Positions 26,911 to 36,638 of a stretch of DNA of 64,000 bases are shown here, piece after piece (position 1 is the stretch's first letter; each line of letters starts with the position of its first letter). The DNA comes from a bacterium (GTDB lineage Bacteria > Zhuqueibacterota > Zhuqueibacteria > Residuimicrobiales > Oceaniaggregativiventaceae). Location of the stretch: assembly GCA_029565675.1 (NCBI GenBank), contig JAKQNP010000002.1, positions 1-64,000 of the forward strand, in the 5' to 3' direction. Made by a program: the position numbers and the translations under genes. The notes below the pieces were generated by a model. The model was given only the letters and a program-made list of their open reading frames with translations. It was not told the DNA's origin and did no database searches.

Positions 26911-27864
26911 TTATTTCAACAACATCATCTTTTTGACCTGCCGAAAATCGCCGGCCTGCATGGCATAGAAATAAAGGCCGGATGGCATGGCGCGGCCGTC
27001 AAAGCTGAGCTTATGGGTGCCGGCTTTCATCGTCTGATCGAGCAGGGTAGCGGTTTCTCGGCCGAGGATGTCATAAACCTTGATCGTGACCCGTCCTTCC
27101 TGTTTGACCTGGAAGGCGATATGCGTTTCCGGATTAAAGGGATTGGGATAATTCTGGCTGAGCGCATATTCCTGCGGTGGCATTACGGTCACCTGCACGA
27201 TCTCAGAATAGGTAAACGAACCATCGGTGTCGATCTGTTTGAGACGATAGCGATAGCTGCCGACTTGTACATCGCGGTCCTCAAAACGATAAGCCTGCGC
27301 CTGGTTGGTCGATCCGGCTCCGGCGATAAAACCGATGTTGACAAACTCTTGCCCGGCGCCGGCCTTTTCGACCTGAAATCCGAGATTATTGGATTCCCCG
27401 ACAGTGCGCCAACTGAGCACCACCAGGTCCTCGGTTTGGTCGTTTTCGGCCTGTGCTTCGAAGAGGGTGAGCTCGACGGGCAACACCACATCGCCGACTT
27501 GCTGGAATTCGTCATTGGTCGTTCGATGGGTGATCTTGTAATTCATGCCGTCGAACGAGCCGCCAGCGATATTTTTGAACAGCACAACCAGTGTATCCCC
27601 GGCGGTCCAGGATTTCCCAAGGGCATTGAAATCCATCAAACTGACCGCCCATCCACCTTTGTCGGCACACGAGTCGGTGGCCGTGGTATCGTCTATTTCG
27701 CTGGTCAGATAGGCGCAAAAAGCCCATTCATCTGCTTTGGGGAGAGTGGCATCTGGATTGAGCACTTTGCCGGTCACCAGCTTGATGAGGAGTTGGGCCT
27801 GCCCGGCTGACGCCAGGGTCAGCATGGCGAGTACCAAAATCGCACTCCAGATTTTAACTTTCAT
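26911..27864 (-). CDS. Secreted T9SS type A sorting-domain protein, unknown function
   Basis: A 317-residue exported protein: signal peptide (about 1-23, ending SAGQAQ), an unassigned N-domain with WAFCAYLTSEIDDTTATDSC, a fibronectin-like segment (about 125-222, LTLFEAQAENDQTEDLVVLS and VGSYRYRLKQIDTDGSFTYS), and a C-terminal sorting domain from NYPNPFNPETHIAF (about residue 233) to SGLYFYAMQAGDFRQVKKM. The LxxFxAxxxxxxVxLxW pattern before the sorting domain is common in T9SS cargo. GGAGG precedes the ATG. Downstream on the minus strand of the 1557-residue protein, 96 bases away, so possibly co-transcribed. Confidence 0.88.
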   Translation of the reverse strand: MKVKIWSAILVLAMLTLASAGQAQLLIKLVTGKVLNPDATLPKADEWAFCAYLTSEIDDTTATDSCADKGGWAVSLMDFNALGKSWTAGDTLVVLFKNIAGGSFDGMNYKITHRTTNDEFQQVGDVVLPVELTLFEAQAENDQTEDLVVLSWRTVGESNNLGFQVEKAGAGQEFVNIGFIAGAGSTNQAQAYRFEDRDVQVGSYRYRLKQIDTDGSFTYSEIVQVTVMPPQEYALSQNYPNPFNPETHIAFQVKQEGRVTIKVYDILGRETATLLDQTMKAGTHKLSFDGRAMPSGLYFYAMQAGDFRQVKKMMLLK

Positions 27865-27901
27865 CGTTGACCTCCGATCGAAGGTTTTATCAAGTTATTG
27901 A

Positions 27902-27940
27902 TTTGCAGAGGAGGCAGAATCGAACCGTCTCCTCTGCAAA
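27902..27940. repeat. Inverted repeat between two minus-strand genes
   Basis: TTTGCAGAGGAG (27902-27913) is perfectly complementary to 27929-27940. A run of six T follows on the plus strand only, where no gene needs ending. On the coding minus strand the hairpin has no T run, so it may be an mRNA stabilising or processing structure rather than a terminator. Confidence 0.5.
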
Positions 27941-27960
27941 GTTTTTTCTGAAAGCGACTT

Positions 27961-30900
27961 TTACAGTCCGGCGTTTGGCCAGACATCCGGCGCCTGCTGG
28001 TTGACCAGCAACAGCACCGGTTCGCCGGGTTGAATGGCAAATGGAGTTCCTGCGCCGGTCGAAACCACGTAATAGGTATTGAACATGTTGCTGTCCGGAT
28101 CCAGCTTGTAGATCACCTCGACCCCGCCGATCGCTTTCGCCAGTTTATCGGCGGTGTTCAGATCCGCACGGTCAAGCGGCACGATGATTTCGTTGTAGGT
28201 GAAAAAGTTGTTCTTGCGCAAGTTGAACGAAACCGAGCCGGCTTTGGGAACAAGGCCGCTGTAGAACCAGGACGGTTCCTCGGAACCCTGGCTCGAGACC
28301 AGCACCGGCATGCCGCTGTGAATCGGGAAATTGGTGCCGAAGCCGTTCAGGGCCACATAGTAGCGGCTGAACTGGTTGGCGACCGGATCCAATTGGTAGA
28401 CCACAGCTGTGCCGGGTACCTGCTCGGCGAGGTTGGATGCTTTGGCGTTTGTCAGCATCTCGTTTTCCAAGGGCAGCGACAGATAATTGTACGCTGTTTT
28501 GTGGCTGCGGTTCAATTCAAAACCGTATTTGCCAACCCGTTTATCGGCCGCCGACAGGTTGTCGCTGTCCTGGGCCAGCACACAGTAGAAACGACACAAA
28601 TCGGTGCCGGTTTCGATATAGGCGGTGTCCGTCACCGTCGCAAGGAGAATGCCCTCGCTCAATGGATTAAAGTAGGCATTGTTCGAGTGTGCATAGACCG
28701 CATACTGAACTCCGAACTGTTCGGGTGTGCCGTTTATGCCCTGGGTTACCGCTTGCCAGCTCAACTGCAGGGCTGTACCCTGGCGGGCGACACGGATTCT
28801 GGCGGGCGATTGTGGCGGAATGTTGTCGATTGCCCTTCCCATTCCCATCACTGCGCCGGAGAGCATGGGAGCATCGGCTCCACCGTCGATTGTTGCCCAA
28901 TCGCCTGAAACGGTGCGTTTTAGCACGACATTCTTTTCCCGGCGTTCATAGATCTGAAAAGCCGGTTCCTCGACTGCAACCAGACCTTTGGGCAAAGTTC
29001 GCATTGAAGTCAGCCGCGGCAGGTCCGCCTGGGCAGCGGTGATATCGCGCACGGCGCGCACCCAAAAGACCGAGGGCCGATTGTCACCGACATAGAGCAG
29101 GACGCGCATCGAATCGATGCCAGTCTGATTGACGTCATGCGCCAGGATCGGTGGATCGAGTTGATAGGGATTGCCGTCGATTTCACGATAGATGACATAA
29201 TAGTTGATCAGGTTGTAATCGCCGACTCCGGGATGGTTGGCGGAGAAATCCCAAACGAGTTCGACTTGTCCGCCCTGATCGCCTTCGCCGTCAAGGCCGC
29301 GATAGTCGCGCACGATCAGGGTATCGGGCGTGTCGATGGTTGCTTCTTCGACGATGATCGGGGCGGAGTCGGAGAAATAGCGCGCCAGCCGGTCATTGGC
29401 GAAGGACACGCTGATGACCAACGGTGGAAGTACGGTGGTCGGCGCTTTGCAGGTGATGCCAAAAGTGCCGATACCTTTCTGCAGGCTCTGCGAGCCTATC
29501 GGCAGATCGATTTGTGCTGCCGGCCAGTTGCTGGACAAATTGATGCGTTCCGGAAAGTTGTCATCGATTTGCCCATTGTTGTCCAGGGCAGCTACCCGAA
29601 TCTGGAACGGCACACCTGCAACCGGATTGCCTGGATAGAGCAAAGTGATGGCAAAATGGTTGGCGATGCGGTCGTTGACAGAAATCGCATGGGTCTGGTC
29701 ATTGCCATTGATGAAGGGTTGCGAGATCGGGTTATCGCTAACCGCACCTGCATAGGCGAACTTGACCTCGCCAATGGTTTCCGGCAACCAATAGAACTGA
29801 TCGCGGGCAGTCAAGATCACCCTTCCTTGGGCGTTGTTCACCGGCACAGGATCGATCTCTTCGACCGTGAAAAGGGGGATCACGGTGGTCAGCGGGAAAT
29901 CGCCGCCCATGCGGAGCTCAAAATCGTCGCGATTGACGGTTTCATTGCGCAGGTCTTCGCTGATCAGCGCTTCGACTTCGGTTGTGCTGATCGATTTGGC
30001 GGCGGTAATCGCAGGTCCGGCGCCGTCGGTTTCGGGCAGAAATTCCATCAACCGCAGTTCGCGCATGGCATTGCCGGCCCAGTCGGTGAATCCGGCGCCG
30101 GCGCCGACGATCACATCGGGCCTGTCGCCGGTGTCTCCAAAGTAGGGCCGGTTGATCAAAGTGTCGGTGGGGGTCTCTTCGAATTGCATATAGACCTCGA
30201 GTGTATCGCCGCCGACCACATTGAACATCCATTCATTGAGGCCGATGATCGGTTTCAGGTTGCGCAGGTAAAAGGAATTGATTTTCCAGTTCGCCGGATT
30301 GAACGACGTCTTGGGATAGATGGCCGAAGTGTCGTCGAAGACAAAACGGTAATGATCGATGCGGCCGTTGTGGTCCAGATCGACTGTTTCCAGAGTGACA
30401 AGATTGGGCGGAATATTATCGCGGCGAATCTTGACGTCCGAGCCGGTGAGCTGCATGGTGGATGCGATCAAGCTGTTATCGTTATCCCACTGATCGTTGA
30501 TGTTGCCATTCAGATCGCGCACTGCGCCGGGAACGATAAAGTTGATCGCGCCGTCGTCGTCCTTGGTCCAGGCGCTGCTGTTGTGATTGAGATAGAACAC
30601 ATCGTCATACGGTTCGCTGTTGAATCCCGAGAAATAGATCTGAACACCGGAAACCGAAGCGATGTTGGTCGGGCTGCTCTTGACATACCACTGAAATTTC
30701 TGGTTGGCCGGCAGAGTATAAGGCAAACCGCTGCGCAACGGCCAGGCGTCGGCAAAGGGATAGGTGAGATCAACCAACTCGCTCATGGTGATGCGTATTT
30801 TGTTGGTGCCGGCTGTGTAGGAGAGAACAATAGCCGGCCCCGCTTTATCGAGTATATCGACGGCATTGTAGCAGTTCGGATTGCCCGGATACTCGTAGAT

Positions 30901-32634
30901 ATCGCTGAAAAGCAGGTTTTCGGTGTAACCGTGCAACAGATAATCCATTGAACCGTTGCTGCCAAATGGATTGTTGTAGCTCACCTGAGGAATGACGCCG
31001 GTATTGGCCAGTTTGGGCGAACTGGCGGTCAATGGAACACGGAATGTATAGGTATCGATCCAGATGCCCAGGGGCCCAACCCCGGCGATTCCGCTCCCTT
31101 CGACGATGAATCCTTCGGTGCTTTTGCGGGTGGTGTCCATCGCGTGGTCAAAAGTGATATCGACCCAATCGAGATAGCCCCAGCCGTTTGCGCCACCGCT
31201 CGCCAGTTCCGATGTATAGCTCGTGATGCGCGCATATTGGGGGAATTTTTCCGCTGAGGGAGGCGGTCCCCAGATGAGAATGGCATCGCGGGTTTGCACA
31301 AGCAAAATATTGGGATTGATGCCGTCTTTGACCGGCACCACCGGCCCAAGCCGGATCGCTGGATCGGTGGGCGGATTGGGCGGTCTCAAAGCGGTAAAGT
31401 TGCCGTTGTAATTGCCCTGGGTGTCGGCTAGCCGGTTGGCGGCGCTGAATTGAACGAGGCCGGTATCGTTCTCGGTGACGAAAATGCTGTCGAGAACAAA
31501 TTCAAACATCTGACTGTTGCCATGGGCTGGGTAAACGATGCTCTGGATGCCTTGAATGATGCCCGGGAAACCCGACATTCGGAAATTCAAGGTGGTATCG
31601 CCCAGGGCAAGGGTGGAGCGGTCAACCACTTCGCTGAAAGTGACCTGAACACGCCGGCTGAGCAGAGCGTCGGCCAGCGGTTGCCGGCGCTTGCCGTAGG
31701 CGCGCACGGTTTTTGCGGACACCACAGCCGGACCAGCGTTGTCGATCACCACCGCCGTATGCATTTCGGCGGAATAGCGCAAACCGGCTTCGCTGTATAT
31801 ATTGGCCGCTTTGAACTGCTCTGACTCGTTCACCGGTGGTGTGTAGGTGATATTCATGGCAACACCGGTGTTCGGCTGAGAGGAGGTGACGAAGAGAGTC
31901 AACCGACGGTAGTTGTTGGTCATGACAAACAGTTTATACCATTGCCCGATCGGTTCGACTGCATGGATCGTCGTCCCCAGCCCCGTGAACATTCCCGCTT
32001 GGATGTCGGTTATGCTCGGATCCATTGGTTCGCTCCAGATCAGATCGATGCGATCGATATAACCGTCAAAGGCGGTTTGATTGCCCATCGGCGCACTGGC
32101 TGAGGGAGCGGTGTGGCCGCTGCCGTCATCATAGTAATAGGCGCGATAGATTCTCGGCTTGATGCCGTCGGTACAGCGGAAGAAATCGGTATCGACTGCG
32201 ATCGAGTAGAGGAAAACACCGCTGCCGATCCGAAGAGCGCCGGAAGAGGTCAGCTTAACCCGAGGTCGAATGCTGGTCACATGGTCGCCGCGGATCGGCA
32301 GATAGATAAACTGATCACGGCGGCCATCAAAGTTGTTCCAGTGGGTTTTGATCGAATCACCGGAGATGACGTAATTGGTTCCCGGTGGATCGTTGGCAGG
32401 ATTGCCATCGCCGTCCAGATCCAGATTGATCTTGAAAGACATCCCGCTGAAATCATCGTTGAGTTGGTTTGACCCTCCCGCTGAATTTTCCAGGGTCAAT
32501 TTAATCCACCGCGCCGTCCCGATATTTTCCGGGTCAGCGGTGATGCGCTCGGTGATGGTTCCCCATTGCGCATAACCGGCTTGTACCAGAAGACAGGTCA
32601 AGAACACGGCGATGAGTAGCGATTTGAGCCTCAT
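27961..32634 (-). CDS. Very large secreted protein with Ig-like/fibronectin regions and duplicated C-terminal module
   Basis: A 1557-residue exported protein with a signal peptide (1-22, ending GYAQ). The body contains repeated Big/SwmB-like segments of the type LIWSEPMDPSITDIQ, VQVTFSEVVDRSTLALGD and VDITFDHAMDTTRKSTEG, each followed by beta-rich sequence, and a fibronectin-type region (about 1200-1290, YNLINYYVIYREIDGNPYQ). The last 180 residues hold two copies of a module: YNYLSLPLENEM...VVYQLDPVANQFSRYYVALN and FTYNEIIVPLDRADL...VIYKLDPDSNMFNTYYVVST. There is no PNPFNP sorting domain, so the secretion route is unclear. Start is set by GGAGGAAAAC before ATG 32634. Probably a surface or extracellular structural protein; no enzyme domain recognised. 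Confidence 0.82.
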   Translation of the reverse strand: MRLKSLLIAVFLTCLLVQAGYAQWGTITERITADPENIGTARWIKLTLENSAGGSNQLNDDFSGMSFKINLDLDGDGNPANDPPGTNYVISGDSIKTHWNNFDGRRDQFIYLPIRGDHVTSIRPRVKLTSSGALRIGSGVFLYSIAVDTDFFRCTDGIKPRIYRAYYYDDGSGHTAPSASAPMGNQTAFDGYIDRIDLIWSEPMDPSITDIQAGMFTGLGTTIHAVEPIGQWYKLFVMTNNYRRLTLFVTSSQPNTGVAMNITYTPPVNESEQFKAANIYSEAGLRYSAEMHTAVVIDNAGPAVVSAKTVRAYGKRRQPLADALLSRRVQVTFSEVVDRSTLALGDTTLNFRMSGFPGIIQGIQSIVYPAHGNSQMFEFVLDSIFVTENDTGLVQFSAANRLADTQGNYNGNFTALRPPNPPTDPAIRLGPVVPVKDGINPNILLVQTRDAILIWGPPPSAEKFPQYARITSYTSELASGGANGWGYLDWVDITFDHAMDTTRKSTEGFIVEGSGIAGVGPLGIWIDTYTFRVPLTASSPKLANTGVIPQVSYNNPFGSNGSMDYLLHGYTENLLFSDIYEYPGNPNCYNAVDILDKAGPAIVLSYTAGTNKIRITMSELVDLTYPFADAWPLRSGLPYTLPANQKFQWYVKSSPTNIASVSGVQIYFSGFNSEPYDDVFYLNHNSSAWTKDDDGAINFIVPGAVRDLNGNINDQWDNDNSLIASTMQLTGSDVKIRRDNIPPNLVTLETVDLDHNGRIDHYRFVFDDTSAIYPKTSFNPANWKINSFYLRNLKPIIGLNEWMFNVVGGDTLEVYMQFEETPTDTLINRPYFGDTGDRPDVIVGAGAGFTDWAGNAMRELRLMEFLPETDGAGPAITAAKSISTTEVEALISEDLRNETVNRDDFELRMGGDFPLTTVIPLFTVEEIDPVPVNNAQGRVILTARDQFYWLPETIGEVKFAYAGAVSDNPISQPFINGNDQTHAISVNDRIANHFAITLLYPGNPVAGVPFQIRVAALDNNGQIDDNFPERINLSSNWPAAQIDLPIGSQSLQKGIGTFGITCKAPTTVLPPLVISVSFANDRLARYFSDSAPIIVEEATIDTPDTLIVRDYRGLDGEGDQGGQVELVWDFSANHPGVGDYNLINYYVIYREIDGNPYQLDPPILAHDVNQTGIDSMRVLLYVGDNRPSVFWVRAVRDITAAQADLPRLTSMRTLPKGLVAVEEPAFQIYERREKNVVLKRTVSGDWATIDGGADAPMLSGAVMGMGRAIDNIPPQSPARIRVARQGTALQLSWQAVTQGINGTPEQFGVQYAVYAHSNNAYFNPLSEGILLATVTDTAYIETGTDLCRFYCVLAQDSDNLSAADKRVGKYGFELNRSHKTAYNYLSLPLENEMLTNAKASNLAEQVPGTAVVYQLDPVANQFSRYYVALNGFGTNFPIHSGMPVLVSSQGSEEPSWFYSGLVPKAGSVSFNLRKNNFFTYNEIIVPLDRADLNTADKLAKAIGGVEVIYKLDPDSNMFNTYYVVSTGAGTPFAIQPGEPVLLLVNQQAPDVWPNAGL

Positions 32635-33015
32635 GTTTTCCTCCAAATTTAGGTCGCCAATCCACATGTCTGAACAGAATGCGTGCGGATATGGGATGGT
32701 CCGTTGGTCTGATGAACGCAAAATCAATGCCAGGATCGCAGCGCGATTCAAGTCGCCCAAAAAGCATGGAGCGCATATTGATGCATGGCATAACCTGATG
32801 ATATTATGAATGTAATAAATCTCCCGGGGTATCGGGTCTTTTGACTGATCTGAACTTTGTCTGCGGGATTTCGTGTATGGGTGAAACATTTGTGCTTACA
32901 TGAGACAGTCGCAAGCCTGCCGGAAAAATATTGTGATTGAGCTTTATTCTGCTATATTTAATTGTCTGACGGCTGTCAGCGGCAAATTCAACGACTTTAT
33001 TCTGCAGGGAAGCGT
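32635..33015. other. Divergent intergenic region
   Basis: About 380 bases between the minus-strand giant gene and the plus-strand ABC1 kinase gene. It holds the candidate promoter at 32931-32958; no convincing minus-strand promoter, RNA or repeat was found. Confidence 0.55.
32931..32958 (+). promoter_or_regulatory. Candidate promoter of the ABC1/UbiB-like gene
   Basis: TTGTGA at 32931-32936 and TATATT at 32953-32958 with a 16-base spacer. Transcription would start near 32965, after the possible TTG at 32962, which favours the TTG at 33016 as translation start. Confidence 0.5.
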
Positions 33016-34692
33016 TTGAAATTTTACCGTTTCGACAAAGGTTATCGCTATTTGCGCCGTTATCACCGGATCGTGAGCGTGTTCGGCAAGTATGGCTTTG
33101 CCCAGTTTCTCGATCAGTTGAATTTGAGCGGATTTTTGCACATTCCGGCCCGACTGCGCAAGGCTGGCCGACCGGTGAAAAATCGATCGGTCGCCGCACG
33201 TTTGCGCATGGCCCTTGAGGAGTTGGGGCCGACTTTTATTAAACTCGGTCAGTTGTTGAGCACGCGTTCTTTTCTATTGCCCCCGTCATTCATCGAGGAA
33301 TTGGCTTGTTTGCAGGACAATGTCAAGCCGGTCGATTTCGAGTCGGTGCGCCAAATTCTGCAGGACGAGATTGGAGATTTAAGCGTCTGTTTTTCCTCGT
33401 TTGATCCCAACCCGATCGCCTCTGCATCCATTGCGCAGGTCTATCGGGCGACCTTGCCGAACGGCGAAGCGGTTATCGTTAAAGTTCAACGGCCGCAGCT
33501 CAACCGTCTCATCCAGGTCGACATGGACATCCTGCACGATCTGGCAACCCTGGTGCAACGCCATGTGGAAGAGGCCGAACAGATCAATCCGGTCGGCATG
33601 ATCGACGAATTGCGCCGCAGCATGCTGCTGGAACTCGATTTTACCAATGAAGCGCGCAACATCGAACTTTTTGCTGCGCAACACAGCCACAATCCGCATG
33701 TGCGCTTGCCCCGGCTTTATTGGGACTTGTGCAGCCCCCGGGTGATTACGATGGAGTATATCGACGGTATCAAAGTCACCCAATTCGAAGAGTTGCGCAA
33801 CGCCGGAATTTCTCTGCAAGAGTTGGCTCATCTCGGCGCTCAATTTATTTTTTCCCAGATTTTTGACAACGGTTTTTTTCACGCCGATCCGCATCCAGGC
33901 AATCTTTTCGTCACCCGCGACGGCCGCCTGGCACCGGTCGATTATGGCATTATGGGCCGCCTGGATCAATGGATGATCGCCAAGATCTCGGATTTGACGA
34001 TCGGTCTGTGGCGGCGGGATGTCGAACTGCTCATCAGCGTGTTGGTTGACCTGGGTGCTTTGTCGATCGATATCGATCACCGCGCTCTTCAGTTCGATCT
34101 TGCCGAGTATTTACATCGCTACTACGGCCTGCCTCTCAACCGTATCGATATGAGGCAGCTGCTGCAACATGGCGTCGATCTGATCAATCGGCACCACTTG
34201 CACATCCCCGCCAACCTGATGTTGTTGGGAAAGACCATCGGCGCCTATGAGGATTTGGCCCGGAAACTGGATCCGGATTTCAATTTGCTCGCAGAAATTC
34301 AGCCTTTTATCAAAAAAATGATCCTGCGGCGCCTCGATGTTGGCAAAGCTCTGTATGAATCCACCAAAACGCTGCGCGATCTCTACGATCTGGCCAAAAC
34401 AGCGCCGCGCGAATTTGAATGGATCCTGCGCCGCATGCGACAGGGCCGATTTGCCATCGAATTGCAGCACCGCGGCATTCAGACTTTTATCCAGGAAATG
34501 GATCGTTCCTTTAATCGGCTTTCTCTCAGCTTGATCATCGCCGCTCTGGTGATTGCCTCTTCCATGATCATGATGCTCGATCGCGGACCTCTTTTGCTGG
34601 GTTATCCGTTTCTTGGCATGATCGGTTACCTTTTTGCAGCTATTTTGGGAATCGGCCTGATCCTCACCATCTTGCGCCGCGGCAAATTTTGA
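33016..34692 (+). CDS. ABC1/UbiB-family atypical kinase
   Basis: A 558-residue protein of the UbiB/ADCK family. Hallmarks: the KxGQ motif in PTFIKLGQLLSTRSFLLPP, the Ala-rich nucleotide loop ASIAQVYRATL, the VIVKVQRP lysine (Lys156), the catalytic HADPHPGN (from about residue 289), the VDYGIMGRLD segment, and two C-terminal membrane helices (about 505-550). Family members support isoprenoid quinone synthesis or lipid homeostasis; the polyprenyl synthase and UbiA prenyltransferase genes about 11 kb downstream fit, but this is indirect. I chose the TTG at 33016 because AGGGA lies five bases upstream; a TTG at 32962 would add 18 residues but sits at the promoter. Confidence 0.92.
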   Translation: MKFYRFDKGYRYLRRYHRIVSVFGKYGFAQFLDQLNLSGFLHIPARLRKAGRPVKNRSVAARLRMALEELGPTFIKLGQLLSTRSFLLPPSFIEELACLQDNVKPVDFESVRQILQDEIGDLSVCFSSFDPNPIASASIAQVYRATLPNGEAVIVKVQRPQLNRLIQVDMDILHDLATLVQRHVEEAEQINPVGMIDELRRSMLLELDFTNEARNIELFAAQHSHNPHVRLPRLYWDLCSPRVITMEYIDGIKVTQFEELRNAGISLQELAHLGAQFIFSQIFDNGFFHADPHPGNLFVTRDGRLAPVDYGIMGRLDQWMIAKISDLTIGLWRRDVELLISVLVDLGALSIDIDHRALQFDLAEYLHRYYGLPLNRIDMRQLLQHGVDLINRHHLHIPANLMLLGKTIGAYEDLARKLDPDFNLLAEIQPFIKKMILRRLDVGKALYESTKTLRDLYDLAKTAPREFEWILRRMRQGRFAIELQHRGIQTFIQEMDRSFNRLSLSLIIAALVIASSMIMMLDRGPLLLGYPFLGMIGYLFAAILGIGLILTILRRGKF

Positions 34693-34909
34693 CCGCCGGC
34701 ATACAGCCTGGCAACTTCAGGTCGATCATTCGAATGCCGGATCAGCTAACAATACATGATGCAGCTTGCAGGATCTTTGAGGTTAAAAAAGGATTAATTG
34801 GTCCACCCTCGAAAAGGATGGATAGGTGGAATTTTATCTGCACGGGTTTTGGTGCGCGATCGGCACCGCCTGAAACTGCGGAACGAATTCGGTTCGTCGG
34901 AGGAGAGGC

Positions 34910-36340
34910 TTGCGGCAGAAAAAGGCTCTAGGCGCACAACAGATCGAGCAGATCGATAATCAGCTGTTTCGTTTGATCGGTGCAGTTGCAGATCAGATGG
35001 GACTTCCGGTTTATGTGGTAGGCGGCTTTGTCCGCGATCTTTTGCTCGGCAAGACGGTCAAGGATATCGATTTCGTGGTTGTAGGCGACGGACCCAAATT
35101 CGCCAAAGCAGTGGCTCGGGCGCTGGGATGCAAACAATTGACAGTTTATCGCCATTTCGGCACTGCGATGTTGCAACACCAGGATCAAGTGCTGGAATTT
35201 GTCGGTGCGCGCAAAGAGAGCTATCATCAGGAATCGCGACGGCCGCAAGTGGAAAGCGCTGATCTGGCTACTGATCTGGCGCGCCGCGATTTCACCATCA
35301 ATGCGCTCGCCATCGAGTTGAACAGCGACCACTTTGGCCAGTTGATCGATCCCTTCGACGGATACCGCGATCTCAAACACAAAATACTGCGCACGCCGGT
35401 GCCGCCGGAAACCACCTTTTTCGACGATCCCTTGCGCGTCATGCGCGCGATCCGTTTCGCCTGTCAGCTTCATTTTCAAATCGAACCCCTGACCAGGCAG
35501 GCTTTGGCAAAAGAAAAGCATCGTCTGTCGATCATCTCACAGGAACGCATCACCGACGAACTTGTCAAGATTTTACAGAGCAAACAACCGTCAATCGGTC
35601 TTTTTCTCATGGACGAGACCGGCGTGTTGGACGTGGTTTTGCCAGAAATCGCCCAACTGCGCGGTTTTGAGCGGATCGGAAAATATCAGCATAAAGATGT
35701 CTTTCGGCATACCTGCAAGGTTGTGGACAATGTTGCCCGGATTTCGGATTCTCTGCCTCTGCGCTTTGCCGCTCTCTATCACGATGTCGCCAAGCCGACC
35801 ACCAAAGAGTTCAATCCAGAGGCCGGCTGGACTTTTCACGGCCACGAGGAAATCGGTGCTCGCATGCTGGATCGCATTGGCAAACGCCTCAGAATATCCA
35901 AGAGTATCATCACTTATACGAAAAAGATGATTCGTCTGCACCTGCGGCCGATTCATCTGGCGGAGGAGGGCGTTACCGATTCGGCGATCCGGCGTTTGGT
36001 GGTGCAGGCCGGCGAAGATCTGGATGATCTGTTGATTCTCTGCCGGGCGGATATCACATCGGAAAATCCGCGGCGGGTGGCGCAACATCTGGCCAATTTT
36101 GACTACCTGGTCGAGCGGATCGAGGAAATCGCTGAAAAAGACCGACTGCGAGCCTTCCAGTCCCCGGTGCGTGGAGACGAAATCATGCAGCTGTGCAAAC
36201 TGTCTGCAGGCCCGCAGGTGGGACGGCTGAAAAGGGCGATCGAGGAAGCCATACTCAATGGGGTGATTGCCAACGATCACGACGCAGCATTGGCTTATTT
36301 GCTGCGTGTGAAAGACGAAATACTCGAATCCACGGACTGA
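34910..36340 (+). CDS. CCA tRNA nucleotidyltransferase / poly(A) polymerase family protein with HD domain
   Basis: A 476-residue cytoplasmic enzyme. The class II nucleotidyltransferase head has VVGGFVRDLLLGKTVKDIDF (residues 36-55) with the catalytic DID, RRDFTINALAIEL, IDPFDGYRDLKHKILRT and FFDDPLRVMRAIRFACQL. An HD domain follows (LYHDVAKPTTKEFNP, about 288-302; GHEEIGARM). The combination matches bacterial tRNA CCA-adding or A-adding enzymes that maintain tRNA 3' ends. Start is the TTG at 34910 with GGAGGAGAGG immediately upstream. CCA-adding and poly(A) polymerase activity cannot be told apart by eye. Confidence 0.92.
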   Translation: MRQKKALGAQQIEQIDNQLFRLIGAVADQMGLPVYVVGGFVRDLLLGKTVKDIDFVVVGDGPKFAKAVARALGCKQLTVYRHFGTAMLQHQDQVLEFVGARKESYHQESRRPQVESADLATDLARRDFTINALAIELNSDHFGQLIDPFDGYRDLKHKILRTPVPPETTFFDDPLRVMRAIRFACQLHFQIEPLTRQALAKEKHRLSIISQERITDELVKILQSKQPSIGLFLMDETGVLDVVLPEIAQLRGFERIGKYQHKDVFRHTCKVVDNVARISDSLPLRFAALYHDVAKPTTKEFNPEAGWTFHGHEEIGARMLDRIGKRLRISKSIITYTKKMIRLHLRPIHLAEEGVTDSAIRRLVVQAGEDLDDLLILCRADITSENPRRVAQHLANFDYLVERIEEIAEKDRLRAFQSPVRGDEIMQLCKLSAGPQVGRLKRAIEEAILNGVIANDHDAALAYLLRVKDEILESTD

Positions 36341-36638
36341 CCAGGCCGCCGCACAAAGCCAAATCCGAAACTTTTTTTTGCCCTTTTCGTCCCTATACAA
36401 GACATTTCCAGGCATCATTCAGCTGCGCAAAGGGTCATTCATTATTCTTGAACAATTTCCGATTCGTCATCGTTTTTTTGATAGGTCGCTTCAGTGCGCC
36501 GCTGATTTTTCGCATGCGGGTGCAAGGATCTTTCAAGTACCCGTATTCGGTGCGGAGCACCGGATCCCACAGAAAATCAAGCTGATAGCAATACCCTGAG
36601 GGTGAAATAAAGAGGGTCCCACTTTTTCAGAGGAAACC
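36341..36638. other. Intergenic leader of the YIP1-family gene
   Basis: About 300 bases. No gene is supported. It contains the palindromic element at 36545-36565 shared with two other leaders; no clear promoter boxes or T-run hairpin were seen. Confidence 0.55.
36545..36565. repeat. Palindromic element, copy 1
   Basis: ATTCGGTGC (36545-36553) and GCACCGGAT (36557-36565) form an imperfect inverted repeat. Read on the minus strand, the similarity to the copy at 48600-48622 extends outward over about 20 more bases (TTTTCTGTG followed by GAT[TC]CGGTGCTC). Located about 75 bases ahead of the YIP1 start codon. Confidence 0.75.

Noticed and set aside
29137-30951. 604-codon plus-strand open frame inside the 1557-residue gene
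   Set aside because: It is antisense to a protein with a signal peptide, ribosome binding site and recognisable repeats; the antisense translation has no family motif.
32962-33015. Earlier TTG start for the ABC1 kinase gene
   Set aside because: It coincides with the promoter -10 region and has no ribosome binding site, unlike the TTG at 33016.
34693-34760. Possible tRNA-like segment with CATTCGAATGCCGG
   Set aside because: No acceptor, D or anticodon stems can be drawn around it; no tRNA gene was found anywhere in the window.
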